From Thiohalobacter thiocyanaticus (lineage in GTDB: Bacteria; Pseudomonadota; Gammaproteobacteria; Thiohalobacterales; Thiohalobacteraceae), in the NCBI RefSeq assembly GCF_003932505.1, contig NZ_QZMU01000001.1, positions 1,612,001 through 1,676,000 of the forward strand: 64,000 nt of DNA, written 5' to 3'. The notes beneath the pieces are model-generated. The model saw nothing but the letters and a program-made list of their open reading frames with translations, searched no databases and had not been told where the DNA came from. Within the stretch, counting starts at the first letter, position 1. Every line of letters starts with the position of its first letter. A program made the position numbers and the translations under genes. Shown one piece after another: positions 8,253-18,238 of this stretch.

Positions 8253-9431
8253 TCATAGTTCCCCGTAGGAGTGCAGCCCGGAGAGGAACATGTTCACGCC
8301 CAGGAAGGCGAACAGGGTGATGAACAGCCCCACGATCGCCCACCAGGCCATGGGTGTGCCGCGCCAGCCCTTGGTCAGGCGCATATGCAGCCAGGCGGCA
8401 TAGTTCAGCCACACGATCAGGGCCCAGGTCTCCTTCGGATCCCAGGACCAGTAGCCGCCCCAGGCCTCGGCCGCCCACAGGGCGCCGAGGATGGTGGCCA
8501 CGGTGAAGAAGGCGAACCCCAGGGCGATGGACTTGTACATCACGTCATCGAGCAGCTCCAGGCTGGGCAGCACGCTGCTGCCTGCCGCCTGCGGGTTGCG
8601 CCGTTCCTGGCCATTGCGGAACAGGTAGGCCACCCCCACCATGGCTGCCAGCGCAAAGGCGCCGTACCCGACAAAGTTCGCCGGCACGTGGATCTTCATC
8701 CAGTAACTCTGCAGCGCCGGCACCAGCGGTTCGATCTCGTGGGCGCCGCGGTCGAAACTGTACCAGAGCAGGAAGGCCACGGCGGCCGAAATCACCAGCA
8801 GCACGAAACCGCCCAGAGCGCGGGTCTGGTACTTGCGCTCATAGAACAGATACAGCAGCGCGGTGATGACGGCGAACAGGATGAAGACTTCGTAGAGGTT
8901 ACTGACCGGGATGTGGCCGAAGTCGGCGTTGACCAGATAGGACTCGCGCCAGCGCACCATCAGGCCCACCGTACCCATCACGGTGGCCGACCAGGTCATG
9001 GCGCTGGCGACCTTGCCGCTGAACTCCGAGCGGGTGAAGGTGGCGAAGAAATAGGTCAGGGTTGCCAGCACATAGAGCGCGCTCATCCACATGATGGCGG
9101 ACTGGCTGGCGACGAGGTACTGCAGGAAGAAGTTGCTGTCACGGACGCCGATGTCACTGCCATAGAGCCAGACCGCGAACAGGCTGACTGCCGCCACCGC
9201 CAGGGTGTAGGGGCGTACCGGTTTCCAGCTCCAGCCCCAGGCCACCAGGGCCACGGCGGTGCCGGCCAGGATGGCGACCTCGTAGCCATCCATCAGGGTG
9301 TGATAGTGCCACCAGGCATAGATGCTGCCGGCCACCACCAGCAGGGCCCAGATCCAGTCGAAGGCACCGAGCCGCCGGTAGAAGGGGCGCTCGTCGAGTT
9401 CCTGTAGCATCTGATCGTGTGTTACCGACAT
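8253..9431 (-). CDS. ccsB: System II cytochrome c biogenesis protein CcsB/ResC (CcmF/CcsA family)
   Basis: 392 residues with about eight membrane segments. The tryptophan-rich haem-handling motif WGGYWSWDPKE (WWD domain) is near the C-terminus and flanking conserved histidines are present (KIHVPANFVGYGAF, LHMRLTKG). With ResB it forms the haem exporter/ligase that attaches haem to CXXCH motifs in the periplasm. The start is set at 9431 because AGGAG lies at the right spacing there; longer starts add an uncharacteristic arginine-rich extension. It is downstream of resB in the same direction. Confidence 0.93.
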   Translation of the reverse strand: MSVTHDQMLQELDERPFYRRLGAFDWIWALLVVAGSIYAWWHYHTLMDGYEVAILAGTAVALVAWGWSWKPVRPYTLAVAAVSLFAVWLYGSDIGVRDSNFFLQYLVASQSAIMWMSALYVLATLTYFFATFTRSEFSGKVASAMTWSATVMGTVGLMVRWRESYLVNADFGHIPVSNLYEVFILFAVITALLYLFYERKYQTRALGGFVLLVISAAVAFLLWYSFDRGAHEIEPLVPALQSYWMKIHVPANFVGYGAFALAAMVGVAYLFRNGQERRNPQAAGSSVLPSLELLDDVMYKSIALGFAFFTVATILGALWAAEAWGGYWSWDPKETWALIVWLNYAAWLHMRLTKGWRGTPMAWWAIVGLFITLFAFLGVNMFLSGLHSYGEL

Positions 9432-9593
9432 GAGGGTCTCCTGCTGGGGTCGATGCTCTGCGTAATGGACGGCGCGACACCCCCGCTCCATTCCATTCGA
9501 GTCAGGTATTATTGAGGAATCCTCACCCTGAGACAACGGCGGACCCAGTTTGATCCCGACTGGCTGAATCGGGGCTGAATCCGGCGCTCGGGC

Positions 9594-11591
9594 TCAGTCC
9601 GTCTCACCGGCGCGGCGAATCCCCTGATGGAGCTGGGTGAATTCGCGTTCGAAGTCCCGCCGGTCCCGCTCGCCGGAACCGGCCATGATGACCTGGGTCT
9701 GGTCCAGCTGCGGCTGCAACCACACCCACACCCGGCGCTGACGCACGTAGAACATCATGAACACCCCGATCATGAGCAGCGTGAAGCCCAGATAGACCAC
9801 GCTCTTGCCCGGCGAACGGGTGATCTGCAGCCCCGAGGCCTGGACGTGATCGAAGCTCTCCAGTTGCAGGAAGAAGGGCGAGCCGTACATGGGCAGGGCG
9901 GTCACCGCGTTCAGGGCGTCCTCGTAGAAGCGGCTGTCGCGCTCGTTGATGCCCGCGCTGATGTCCACGCCCTCGGCGCGCAGAATCTCTGCATACAGGG
10001 CACTCAGAATGTTGCGCAGCACCTTCATGTAGGCGTCCATGACCTGCATGCGCCGATCCTCCGGCACGGTGGCCTCGACCTGCTCGACAATGCCGTCGAA
10101 GCCGCCCCGGGCGAACATCCGCACCAGGCGGCCCATGGTGGCGGTGACCTCCTCGACCATGCCCGGCTCCTGCAGGCGCAGCTCGCTGAAGGTCTCGCCC
10201 ACCGTCTCGGCGGCGATTTCCCGCACCCTGTCCTGGTCGCGCAGCAGGGCGTTGAAGGCCAGGAAGCGCCGCGGCGAGCCGGCGGGATCGGCCGGAATGT
10301 GCAGGTAGAAGAACGGCTGATTCGGGTTGTCGCGCACGCCGCTGAGAAAGAACTTCCGCCCTTCCAGAGCCACCGGCAGCATGTAATTCTCGTATTCGCG
10401 CGCCTCGCCCTGGGCGCTGCGCAGCCTGTAGGTGAAGCTGGGGCCGAAATTGCGGAATTCGCGCTCCGGGTCTTCCGGCGCCGGATTGACGTTGAAGGGG
10501 CGGAAGGATTCGAATTCCAGTGTCTGTCGCCCGGCGGAGGTCTCCACCTCCAGACTCTCGAACACGGCGGCCTCCACCTGCTGGGTCTCGAGCTCCGGGT
10601 GATCCAGCGGCCATGCCTGCAGGCTGAGGCCGGACCCACCGTCGTCGAAGCTGGCCTGATAGATGGCATACCCTTCATAGATGAGGGGATGATTGACCGC
10701 GATGGTCGCCTCGACCGGCTGCTCCCGCTCCGGGTCATGGATCACCAGGTCGCTTTCGAAGGACTTGGGCTGGCCGGTCACATAGTGCTCGATGCGGAAA
10801 TCCTTCAGCTCGATGGTAAAGGGCAGCGGCTGGACCAGGTAACCGTCGCGCAGCTGCAGGAAGGCGACACCGGCGCGGCCGCCCTCGGGAATGGTCACGT
10901 TGCCACGGAAGGAGGGATTACTCTCGGGCAGCCAGCTGATCTCAGGCACCTGCGAGGCCGGTATGTCCCGGGTCTCGGGCTGGATCTGACCGATCATTTC
11001 CTTGACGCGGATCGGCAGCTGGCCGTCGACCAGACCGCCGATACAGATCACCACAATGGCCGAATGGGTGAAGATATAACCCAGCCGGTTCCAGGAGCCC
11101 TTCTTGGCGGCGATCAGGCGGTGGTCGTCGTGATCGGCGCTGCGGGTCTTGTAGCCACGCTGTTTGAGCCAGGCACGGTAGCGCGGCTCCAGCGTATCGA
11201 CCGGCGCATCGGCGTGCCATTCCTGCACCTGGTGCATGTTGCGCAGGGACACGGCCTGCACTCTGGTGCGGAACTGGCGCATCTCGCGCACCATGTTCGG
11301 GGCGTTGCGATAGATGCAGACACTGGTGGAGATCACCAGGAAGGTCAGGATCACCAGGAACCAGCCGGCAGCATAGACATCGTACAGTCCCAGGCTCTTG
11401 AACACCTCGTGCCAGAAGGGCCCGAACTTGATGATGTAATCCTGGTAGGGCTGATTCTGCTGTAATACCGTACCCACCACCGAGGCGATGGCCACCGTCA
11501 CCAGCAGGGTGATGGCCAGATTCATCGAGCCCAGGAATTCCAGCAGGATGGTGCCGCGGGAGGGAATATTGCGTTGCGCCGGGGATTTCAC
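9594..11591 (-). CDS. resB: System II cytochrome c biogenesis protein ResB (Ccs1)
   Basis: 665 residues. Three N-terminal membrane helices (near 20-45, 75-95 and 170-195) are followed by a large periplasmic domain and one C-terminal helix with VVYLGFTLLMIGVFMMFY. The first helices match the ResB family start (FLGSMNLAITLLVTVAIAS). ResB partners CcsB to move and ligate haem. The order cytochrome c4, resB, ccsB on one strand links the maturation apparatus to a client cytochrome. Confidence 0.93.
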   Translation of the reverse strand: MKSPAQRNIPSRGTILLEFLGSMNLAITLLVTVAIASVVGTVLQQNQPYQDYIIKFGPFWHEVFKSLGLYDVYAAGWFLVILTFLVISTSVCIYRNAPNMVREMRQFRTRVQAVSLRNMHQVQEWHADAPVDTLEPRYRAWLKQRGYKTRSADHDDHRLIAAKKGSWNRLGYIFTHSAIVVICIGGLVDGQLPIRVKEMIGQIQPETRDIPASQVPEISWLPESNPSFRGNVTIPEGGRAGVAFLQLRDGYLVQPLPFTIELKDFRIEHYVTGQPKSFESDLVIHDPEREQPVEATIAVNHPLIYEGYAIYQASFDDGGSGLSLQAWPLDHPELETQQVEAAVFESLEVETSAGRQTLEFESFRPFNVNPAPEDPEREFRNFGPSFTYRLRSAQGEAREYENYMLPVALEGRKFFLSGVRDNPNQPFFYLHIPADPAGSPRRFLAFNALLRDQDRVREIAAETVGETFSELRLQEPGMVEEVTATMGRLVRMFARGGFDGIVEQVEATVPEDRRMQVMDAYMKVLRNILSALYAEILRAEGVDISAGINERDSRFYEDALNAVTALPMYGSPFFLQLESFDHVQASGLQITRSPGKSVVYLGFTLLMIGVFMMFYVRQRRVWVWLQPQLDQTQVIMAGSGERDRRDFEREFTQLHQGIRRAGETD

Positions 11592-11681
11592 GTGATATCA
11601 GTCAGGTTGTCGCAGGGCTGGAAGAGTCGGCCAAGCATACTGCATGGGGCCGCGTCCGGGCAAAACCGGACCTGAAAACAC

Positions 11682-11708
11682 CAGGGGGTGGCACCTGGCC
11701 ACCCCCTG
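11682..11708 (-). terminator. Hairpin downstream of cytochrome c4 gene
   Basis: Perfect 11-bp inverted repeat CAGGGGGTGGC / GCCACCCCCTG with a 5-base loop, between the cytochrome c4 stop and the resB start on the minus strand. A short TTTT follows after a few bases, so it is a plausible but weak intrinsic terminator or mRNA 3'-end stabiliser. Confidence 0.65.
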
Positions 11709-11747
11709 TCAGTCACATCAACGGGATGAAAGTTCCCGCGGCGCGGA

Positions 11748-12362
11748 TCAGCGCAGCCCCTGGATATAGGAGGCCACTGCCTTGATCTCGGCATCCGTCA
11801 TCCGCGCGGCGACATTGCGCATCATGCTGCCGTAGTCATTGGCGCGCGCACCGGAGCGGAAGGCCTTGAGCTGGATCTCGGTGTAGGTGGCGTGCTGCCC
11901 GGCCAGAGCGGGGAAGTTGGCGGCCGGGTTGCCCTTGCCGGCCGGGCCGTGGCAGGCCATGCAGGCGGACACACCGCTGGCCTTGTTGCCGCCGCGGAAG
12001 ATCTGCTCGCCCAGCTCGACCAGTTCGGGGTCGGCCTCGCCGTACTGCGGCTCCTGGGCGGCGTAGTAGGCGGCCAGATCCTGCATGTCCTGCTCGGACA
12101 GGGGCGCGGCCATGGGTGCCATGGTGGCGTTTTCGCGGTCGCCGGCCTTGAATTCCTTGAGCTGCTTGACCATGTAGTCGGGATGCTGGCCGGCCAGCTT
12201 GGGCCACTCCGGATTGGCGCTGTTGCCGTCGGCACCGTGACAGCCGGCGCAGGTATTGGCCTTGGCCTTGCCGGCGCTGGCATCACCCGCGGCCAGCGCA
12301 CCCGGCGCGCCGAGGGCGGCGGAAACGGACAAAAGGGCTGCGAAAACAAACGGCTTGTTCAT
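11748..12362 (-). CDS. Diheme cytochrome c4
   Basis: A 204-residue exported diheme cytochrome. The signal peptide is residues 1-25 (cleavage after ALAAG). Two class I cytochrome domains each carry a haem motif, C38AGCH and C134MACH, with likely axial methionines in MAPMAAP and GSMMRNV. Cytochrome c4 carries electrons to terminal oxidases and other acceptors at the periplasmic face. It is transcribed toward resB-ccsB and diverges from engB, a pairing common in gammaproteobacteria. Confidence 0.95.
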   Translation of the reverse strand: MNKPFVFAALLSVSAALGAPGALAAGDASAGKAKANTCAGCHGADGNSANPEWPKLAGQHPDYMVKQLKEFKAGDRENATMAPMAAPLSEQDMQDLAAYYAAQEPQYGEADPELVELGEQIFRGGNKASGVSACMACHGPAGKGNPAANFPALAGQHATYTEIQLKAFRSGARANDYGSMMRNVAARMTDAEIKAVASYIQGLR

Positions 12363-12541
12363 CGAAACGGAACTCCTGTGCCTGAAGGCCTTGGAATTTC
12401 AGGATGCCGGCGGGCATCGTGCGGGAAAATGCGGCCAAAAACGGAGCGCCATTTATACCAGCGCCGCCCCCCCAATTCAACCTGACAGCCCCTGTCCGCA
12501 CTACATGACAGGGCCTGCATTTCAGGGGAAAATGCCCCGCC

Positions 12542-13138
12542 ATGCACAACCCCTATGCCCAGACCCGCTTCCTGATCAGCGCCGCCGAACCGCGCCAGGC
12601 ACCCCCCGACAGCGGCCGCGAGGTGGCCTTCGCCGGCCGCTCCAATGCCGGCAAATCCAGCGCGCTGAACGCCATCACCGGCCAGAAGGCCCTGGCCCGG
12701 ACCAGCAAGACCCCGGGCCGTACCCAGCTGCTGAACTTCTTCCAGATCAGCGACACCGCCCGCCTGGTCGACCTGCCCGGCTACGGCTATGCCAGGGTGG
12801 GCGGCGATACCAGGGCCCGCTGGCAGCGCAGCCTGGCCGGCTACCTGGAGCAGCGGCGCTCCCTGGCCGGCCTGGTCCTGCTGATGGATATCCGTCACCC
12901 GCTGACCGACTACGACCGCCAGCTGCTGGACTGGGCTCGGGAGGCTGGACTGGCGGTACACATCCTGCTGACCAAGGCCGACAAGCTCAAGCGCGGGGCG
13001 GCGAAGGCCGCCCTGCTGCAGGTCCGCCGCCAGCTCGAGACCGACGGCCTGCCGGCCACGGTGCAGCTGTTCTCGGCGCTGAAGAAGGAAGGGCTGGAGG
13101 AGGTCTGGGCCGTGCTCGACGCCTGGCTGGAACGCTGA
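12542..13138 (+). CDS. engB: Ribosome biogenesis GTPase EngB (YihA/YsxC)
   Basis: A 198-residue small GTPase needed for 50S subunit assembly. Visible G motifs are the P-loop GRSNAGKSS (32-40), the switch threonine region [12 protein letters not shown]3 in DLPGYGYA (77-84) and the G4 specificity motif TKADK near 146. Length is normal. It diverges from the cytochrome c4 gene, and a family B palindromic element lies right after its stop. Confidence 0.95.
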   Translation: MHNPYAQTRFLISAAEPRQAPPDSGREVAFAGRSNAGKSSALNAITGQKALARTSKTPGRTQLLNFFQISDTARLVDLPGYGYARVGGDTRARWQRSLAGYLEQRRSLAGLVLLMDIRHPLTDYDRQLLDWAREAGLAVHILLTKADKLKRGAAKAALLQVRRQLETDGLPATVQLFSALKKEGLEEVWAVLDAWLER

Positions 13139-13146
13139 ATCGATAG

Positions 13147-13300
13147 AAGAGCGCCACGGAATACACGGACAAACACGAAGAGGGTGAGGCTGGTTTAATC
13201 AAACCTTGCATATGCGCCCAAGGCTCAGCAGTGAAAGCCAACAGGATTACTCATAAACATCTTTAATTTCCGTGGCTTCCGTGTATTCCGTGGCGCTCTT
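13147..13300. repeat. Palindromic intergenic element, family B, copy 1
   Basis: The ends are inverted repeats of about 22 bp (AAGAGCGCCACGGAATACAC at the left, its complement at the right) around an AT-richer centre. The same ends recur at 43651-43802 and 58480-58701. There is no open reading frame of note inside, so it resembles a small non-autonomous repeat. Confidence 0.85.
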
Positions 13301-13319
13301 AAATCCTGATCGGGCGAGC

Positions 13320-13360
13320 AAAAAAACACCCCGGCTTCAAGGGGGAAGTCAGCCGGGGGT
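13320..13360 (-). terminator. Rho-independent terminator for polA
   Basis: On the minus strand, CCCCGGCT pairs with AGCCGGGG across a loop and is followed directly by seven T (A-run 13320-13326 on the plus strand). It lies about 170 bases past the polA stop. The stretch between them (13361-13527) shows no gene. Confidence 0.8.
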
Positions 13361-13527
13361 CAAGTCATCACCCGGATGGGGAACCGGGCGGAGGATGGCT
13401 CGCTCCAGGGAGGGAGAGCAAGAGCCAGAACCATCTGTCTCGTCCCTTTAGTCAGACCGCAGATGAGAAAGTTCCCGGACCGGCGTGTGACGTTTCGCAC
13501 AGACCCGGTATCTTGCGCCTGCCCGCT

Positions 13528-16236
13528 TCAGTGGGCCTCGTCCCAGTTGGCACCGACGCCGATCTCCACCTCCAGCGGAATGGCCAGCTCGGCCGCCGTC
13601 TGCATCTTCTCCCGGATGGCGGGCTCCGCCTTCTGCACATCCGTTTCCGCCACCTCGAACACCAGCTCGTCGTGCACCTGCATGACCATGCGCACATCCA
13701 GCCGGCTGGCGCGGATCCAGTCGTCGGTACGGATCATGGCCAGCTTGATGATGTCGGCGGCCGTACCCTGCATGGGCGCGTTGATGGCGGTGCGCTCGGC
13801 CGCCGTGCGGCGCTGGTGGTTGCGGGCGTTGATCTCGGGCAGGTACAGGCGCCGGCCGAACAGGGTCTCAACAAAGCCCTGCTCGTGCGCCTGCTCGCGG
13901 GTGCGGTCCATGTAGTTCTTCACACCCGGGTAGCGGGCGAAGTACAGATCCACGTATTCCTGCGCCGCGCCGCGCTCGATCCCCAGCTGCCGGGCCAGGC
14001 CGAAGGCCGACATGCCGTAGATCAGGCCGAAGTTGATCGCCTTGGCGCTGCGGCGCTGCTCACCGCTGACCTGCTCCGGCCTGACCCCGAACACCTCGGC
14101 GGCAGTGGCGCGGTGGATGTCCTCGCCCGCTGCAAAGGCCGCGAGCAGGCCCGCGTCGCCGGACAGGTGCGCCATGATGCGCAGCTCGATCTGGGAGTAA
14201 TCCGCCGCCAGGATGCGGTAACCGTCCTCGGCAATGAAGGCCTGGCGGATGCGCCGGCCGGACTCGGTGCGCACCGGGATGTTCTGCAGGTTGGGCTCGG
14301 TGGAAGACAGCCGGCCGGTGGCGGCCACGGCCTGATGGTAGGAGGTATGCACCCGGCCGGTACGCGAGTCGATACGCTCGGGCAGCCGGTCGGTGTAGGT
14401 GGACTTGAGCTTGCTCAGGCCCCGGTAGTCGAGAATCAGCTGCGGCAGACGATAATCCAGCGCCAGCTCCGCCAGCACGCCTTCCGCCGTCGAGGGTGCG
14501 CCCTTGGGCGTCTTGGCCAGTACCGGGAGCCCCTGCTTGTCATACAGGATTTCCTGGATCTGCTTGGGCGAGCCGATATTGAACGGCTGACCGGCCTCCC
14601 GGAAGGCCGCCTCCTCGATTTCGGCCATCTTCTGCGCCAGTTCCTCGCTCTGGGTCGCCAGCATGTCGCGGTCGACCCGCACGCCGTTGCGCTCCATGCG
14701 CGAGAGCACAGGCACCAGCGGCAGGTCGATGTCGCGGAATACGCCAACCAGGCTTTGCACCTGCTCCAGTTTCGACCACAGGGTCTCGTGCAGCCGCAAT
14801 GTGATATCGGCATCCTCGGCGGCATAGGGGGCGGCGACCTCCACCGCAACCTCATTGAAGCTCAGCTGCTTCGCGCCCTTGCCGGCGACCTCTTCGTAGC
14901 TGATGCATTTGTGCCCGAGATACTTCAGCGCCAGCGAATCCATGTCGTGGCGACTGGCGGTGGAGTCCAGTACGTAGGACTCCAGCATGGTGTCGAAGGC
15001 GATACCATTCAGCTCGATGCCGTGATTGGCCAGAACGCTCATGTCGTACTTGAGGTTGTGACCGATCTTCTTCGGCGCCTTGTCCTCCAGCAGTTGCTTG
15101 AACTGTTTCAGAACCTGGTCGCGGTCGAGCTGATCCGGCGCACCGGCATAGTCGTGCGCCAGCGGCACATAGGCACCGCTGTGCGCCTCCACGGCGAAGG
15201 ACAGGCCGACGATCTCGGCCTGCATGTATTCCAGGCTGGTGGTCTCGGTGTCGAAGGCGTAGTGCCCGGCCTGTTCCAGTTTTCCGAGCCAGGCATCGAG
15301 CTGCTTCTGCGTCAGCACGGTTTCGTATTCGACCTCGGCGGCCGGCGGCGCAGCTGCCTCGCCGGAGGCCGGCGGGACGTCCTCGCCCAGGATTTCCTTC
15401 AGCCAGGTGCGGAACTCCATCTGCTCGTAGAGTTCCTTCAGGGCGGCCCGGTCCGGCGGCTGCATGGCCAGCGCGTCCACGTCCTGGTCCAGTTCCAGAT
15501 CGCAGCGGATGGTGGCGAGCTGACGGGACAGGTCCAGCTGCTCCAGGTTCGCGCGCAGGCTTTCGCCGACCTTGCCCTTGACACTGTCGGCCTGCTCGAT
15601 CAGGGCGTCCAGCGAGCCGTATTCGTTGAGCCACTTGGCGGCGGTCTTCGGCCCGACCTTCGGCACGCCGGGGATGTTGTCCGAGCTGTCGCCGACCAGG
15701 GCCAGGTAGTCGATGATGCGCTCCGGCGGCACGCCGAACTTCTCCACCACGCCCTCGCGGTCGAGCCGGGTGTTGCTCATGGTATTGACCAGGGTGATAT
15801 TGCCCTCGACCAGCTGCGCCATATCCTTGTCGCCGGTGGAGATCACCACCGGCTCGCCGCGGGCATCGGCCTGCCGCGCCAGGGTGCCGATGACATCGTC
15901 GGCCTCCACCCCCGGCACCTGCAGCACCGGAAAACCCAGGGCCCGGACGATGGCGTGCAGCGGCTCGATCTGGGCGGCCAGCTCCTCCGGCATGGGCGGG
16001 CGATTGGCCTTGTAGTGCTCGAACATCTCGTCGCGGAAGGTCTTGCCCCTGGCATCGAACACCACGGCGACGTGCTCCGGTTCGTAGTCCTTGAGCAGGC
16101 GCTTGAGCATGTTGATCACGCCGTAGACCGCGCCGGTGGGCTCGTGGCGCGAATTGGTCAGCGGCGGCAGGGCGTGGAAGGCCCGGTAGAGGTAGGAGGA
16201 GCCGTCCACGAGGACGACCGGCTTGTCATTGGCCAT
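13528..16236 (-). CDS. polA: DNA polymerase I
   Basis: 902 residues with all three Pol I domains: N-terminal 5'-3' exonuclease (about 1-290; [38 protein letters not shown]), 3'-5' proofreading exonuclease (about 325-510; [18 protein letters not shown]), and polymerase (about 515-902; [27 protein letters not shown], and the catalytic [11 protein letters not shown]). The proofreading acidic residues are present, so it should be active. The start at 16236 is preferred over upstream starts because AAGGA precedes it and [14 protein letters not shown] begins the family alignment. Confidence 0.95.
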   Translation of the reverse strand: MANDKPVVLVDGSSYLYRAFHALPPLTNSRHEPTGAVYGVINMLKRLLKDYEPEHVAVVFDARGKTFRDEMFEHYKANRPPMPEELAAQIEPLHAIVRALGFPVLQVPGVEADDVIGTLARQADARGEPVVISTGDKDMAQLVEGNITLVNTMSNTRLDREGVVEKFGVPPERIIDYLALVGDSSDNIPGVPKVGPKTAAKWLNEYGSLDALIEQADSVKGKVGESLRANLEQLDLSRQLATIRCDLELDQDVDALAMQPPDRAALKELYEQMEFRTWLKEILGEDVPPASGEAAAPPAAEVEYETVLTQKQLDAWLGKLEQAGHYAFDTETTSLEYMQAEIVGLSFAVEAHSGAYVPLAHDYAGAPDQLDRDQVLKQFKQLLEDKAPKKIGHNLKYDMSVLANHGIELNGIAFDTMLESYVLDSTASRHDMDSLALKYLGHKCISYEEVAGKGAKQLSFNEVAVEVAAPYAAEDADITLRLHETLWSKLEQVQSLVGVFRDIDLPLVPVLSRMERNGVRVDRDMLATQSEELAQKMAEIEEAAFREAGQPFNIGSPKQIQEILYDKQGLPVLAKTPKGAPSTAEGVLAELALDYRLPQLILDYRGLSKLKSTYTDRLPERIDSRTGRVHTSYHQAVAATGRLSSTEPNLQNIPVRTESGRRIRQAFIAEDGYRILAADYSQIELRIMAHLSGDAGLLAAFAAGEDIHRATAAEVFGVRPEQVSGEQRRSAKAINFGLIYGMSAFGLARQLGIERGAAQEYVDLYFARYPGVKNYMDRTREQAHEQGFVETLFGRRLYLPEINARNHQRRTAAERTAINAPMQGTAADIIKLAMIRTDDWIRASRLDVRMVMQVHDELVFEVAETDVQKAEPAIREKMQTAAELAIPLEVEIGVGANWDEAH

Positions 16237-16308
16237 GCACTGTCCTTTCGCTGGTCCGGCCGGCATACACCGACCAGTTCTGAAGAAATCCCTGTTCAAT
16301 TTCTTTTT

Positions 16309-16379
16309 CGTCATCCCGGCGCAGGCCGGGATCCAGAGGAATCAGACACATGGATGCCGCCCTCCACCGGCATGACGGA
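16309..16379. repeat. Palindromic repeat, family D, copy 1
   Basis: Imperfect palindrome with left arm CGTCATCCCGGCGCAGGCCG and a right arm ending CCGGCATGACGG. It matches the widespread TCATCCCGGC...GCCGGGATGAC type of intergenic repeat. Related copies lie at 51868-51940 and 58597-58629. It sits between the divergent polA and LOG genes. Confidence 0.7.
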
Positions 16380-16479
16380 TTGTTCAGAGGCTCGCTAATG
16401 GTATCATCCTCCGACCGGGCGCAGACCCATCCGCCCTGCCGAACCGCCCCATTCACGGACAGCCGACAGACAGACCATT

Positions 16480-17205
16480 ATGGACGACCAGACACGTCAT
16501 CAGCATCCGGGCATGCGCCCGCTCAACGACACCCAGCTGACCCGGGAATCCTGGAAGATCTTCCAGATCATGGCCGAGTTCGTCGAGGGTTTCGAGCGTC
16601 TGGCACGCATCAAACCCTCGGTGAGCATCTTCGGCTCGGCCCGCACCGACCCCGAGAGCGGTGAATACAGGCTGGCCGAGGACATCGCCCGCGCGCTGTC
16701 CGACGCCGGTTTCTCGGTGGTCAGCGGCGGCGGGCCGGGCATCATGGAGGCGGCCAACAAGGGCGCCCAGGCCGGCCGCTCGCCCAGTATCGGCCTGAAC
16801 ATCCAGCTGCCGCACGAACAGGCCGGCAATCCCTACCAGGACATCGCGCTGAACTTCCGCCACTTCTTCTCGCGCAAGGTGATGTTCGTCAAGTACGCCT
16901 CGGCCTATGTGGTGCTGCCCGGCGGGTTCGGCACCCTGGACGAGCTGGCCGAGATCCTGACCCTGGTGCAGACCGGCAAGACCCGGCGCATCCCCATCAT
17001 CCTGGTCTGCCACGAATTCTGGGACGGTCTGATCGAGTGGTTCCGCACCACCCTGGTCAACGCCGGCACCATTTCGGCCGAGGACCTGGACCTGTTTCAG
17101 GTGCTGGACAGCCCGGACGAAGTCGTGGATGCTATCTTCGACTATTATGAAAATCGCGGCTTCGAGCCGTCGGCGCAGGAACGCGAGATCCTGCTGGAAC
17201 TCTGA
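16480..17205 (+). CDS. LOG-family nucleoside monophosphate phosphoribohydrolase (TIGR00730-like)
   Basis: A 241-residue Rossmann-fold protein of the family once labelled lysine decarboxylase. The family's nucleotide/ribose-binding motifs are present: SIFGSARTDP, VVSGGGPGIMEAANKGA and LPGGFGTLDELAE. Characterised members hydrolyse cytokinin riboside monophosphates or AMP/GMP to base and ribose 5-phosphate. The bacterial physiological substrate is uncertain. It diverges from polA and precedes the DUF2782 gene by about 43 bases. Confidence 0.85.
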   Translation: MDDQTRHQHPGMRPLNDTQLTRESWKIFQIMAEFVEGFERLARIKPSVSIFGSARTDPESGEYRLAEDIARALSDAGFSVVSGGGPGIMEAANKGAQAGRSPSIGLNIQLPHEQAGNPYQDIALNFRHFFSRKVMFVKYASAYVVLPGGFGTLDELAEILTLVQTGKTRRIPIILVCHEFWDGLIEWFRTTLVNAGTISAEDLDLFQVLDSPDEVVDAIFDYYENRGFEPSAQEREILLEL

Positions 17206-17248
17206 TCCGCCGCCAGTCCGTTCACCCCACTGGATCCAAGGAACCGCC

Positions 17249-17596
17249 ATGCGACGCACCGCTCTGCTCACCAGCGCCCTGCTGCTCACCGCCAGCGCCC
17301 AGGCCCAGCCGGAGCTGGAGGAGATCGCCCCGCCCGGCCTGCCCGAACCCGACCTGCCCACGGCCGGCGCCGAGGACCAGGAGGCCATTGAGCCGGAGGT
17401 CACCATCATCCGCCGCCAGGACCGCACGGTGGAGGAATACCGGATCAACAATCAGCTCTACATGATCAAGGTCACGCCGCGCAAGGGCGTGCCCTACTAC
17501 CTGATGGACAGTGACGGCGACGGCTCGCTGGAGACCCGCCGCAACGAACTCGATCCGCAGCTGCTGGTGCCGAGCTGGATTATCTTCAGCTGGTGA
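17249..17596 (+). CDS. Exported DUF2782 family protein
   Basis: 115 residues with a signal peptide (1-20, ending ASAQAQ), an acidic/proline linker, and the DUF2782 domain (about 45-115) containing VEEYRINNQLYMIKVTP and GVPYYLMDSDGDG. The family is known from gammaproteobacteria, often near polA as here, but has no assigned function. The start at 17249 is supported by AAGGA upstream and by the signal peptide. Nothing suggests an enzyme. Confidence 0.8.
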   Translation: MRRTALLTSALLLTASAQAQPELEEIAPPGLPEPDLPTAGAEDQEAIEPEVTIIRRQDRTVEEYRINNQLYMIKVTPRKGVPYYLMDSDGDGSLETRRNELDPQLLVPSWIIFSW

Positions 17597-17695
17597 GCCC
17601 GGCGCCACCGCACCTTCTGATTCCTCCGTCATTGCGAGGAGCGCCAGCCGCAGCCTCCCCCTAACCCCATAAAAACCCGTATAATCCCGGCCATC

Positions 17696-18238
17696 ATGGC
17701 CCATCCCCTCGAAACCGGCGCACGCATCCTGGAAACCGTCTCCGAACAGGTCGGCCGGCTGGTGGCCTGGCTGACCCTGGCCATGGTGCTGGTGATGTTC
17801 ACCGTGGTGGTGCTGCGCTACGCCTTCGATTTCGGCCGCATCTACCTCCAGGAAAGCGTCACCTGGATGCACGCCGCGGTATTTATGCTCGGCGCGGCCT
17901 ACACCCTGCGTCACGAAGGCCATGTGCGCGTGGACATCTTCTACCGGCGCTTCTCCCCCCGCACCCGTGCCTGGGTGGATCTGCTCGGCACCCTGGTGCT
18001 GCTGCTGCCCGTGAGCCTGTATCTGCTGTGGACCGGCTGGGACTATGTCGCCGACAGCTGGGCCATGCGCGAGGGCTCGCTGCAGACCGGCGGGCTGCCG
18101 GCGGTCTACCTGCTCAAGAGCCTGCTGCTGGCCATGCCCGTCCTGCTGTTGCTGCAGGGCCTGGCCATGATTCTGCTGCACCTGGCCGTCATCCTGGGTC
18201 TGCGGACCGAAGCCGGCCCGGCGGAGCCGGGGCAGTGA
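17696..18238 (+). CDS. TRAP transporter small permease (DctQ family)
   Basis: 180 residues with four predicted membrane helices (about 20-40, 58-78, 97-117 and 140-165). The pattern (ESVTWMHAAVFMLGAAYTL, HVRVDIFYRRFSPR) matches DctQ of tripartite ATP-independent periplasmic transporters. The TGA overlaps the GTG start of the large permease, so the two are coupled. A TATAAT at 17680-17685 ends only 10 bases before the ATG, giving a possible very short or absent 5' leader. No substrate-binding DctP gene is in the window. Confidence 0.9.
   Translation: MAHPLETGARILETVSEQVGRLVAWLTLAMVLVMFTVVVLRYAFDFGRIYLQESVTWMHAAVFMLGAAYTLRHEGHVRVDIFYRRFSPRTRAWVDLLGTLVLLLPVSLYLLWTGWDYVADSWAMREGSLQTGGLPAVYLLKSLLLAMPVLLLLQGLAMILLHLAVILGLRTEAGPAEPGQ

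Noticed and set aside
13147-13300. Family B repeats as CRISPR or insertion sequences
   Set aside because: No regularly spaced direct repeats with unique spacers, and no transposase gene in or near the elements.
13513-16398. A 961-codon open frame antisense to polA
   Set aside because: Produced by GC-rich codon bias on the opposite strand; low-complexity composition rich in Gly, Leu and His, and polA is unmistakable. The same applies to long antisense frames over resB (9627-11465), the ThDP enzyme (5921-8143), dprA/LysM (23155-25284), topA and prlC.
18028-18234. A longer DctM starting inside dctQ
   Set aside because: The extra residues are an off-frame reading of dctQ; the GTG at 18235 overlapping the stop gives the normal family N-terminus.
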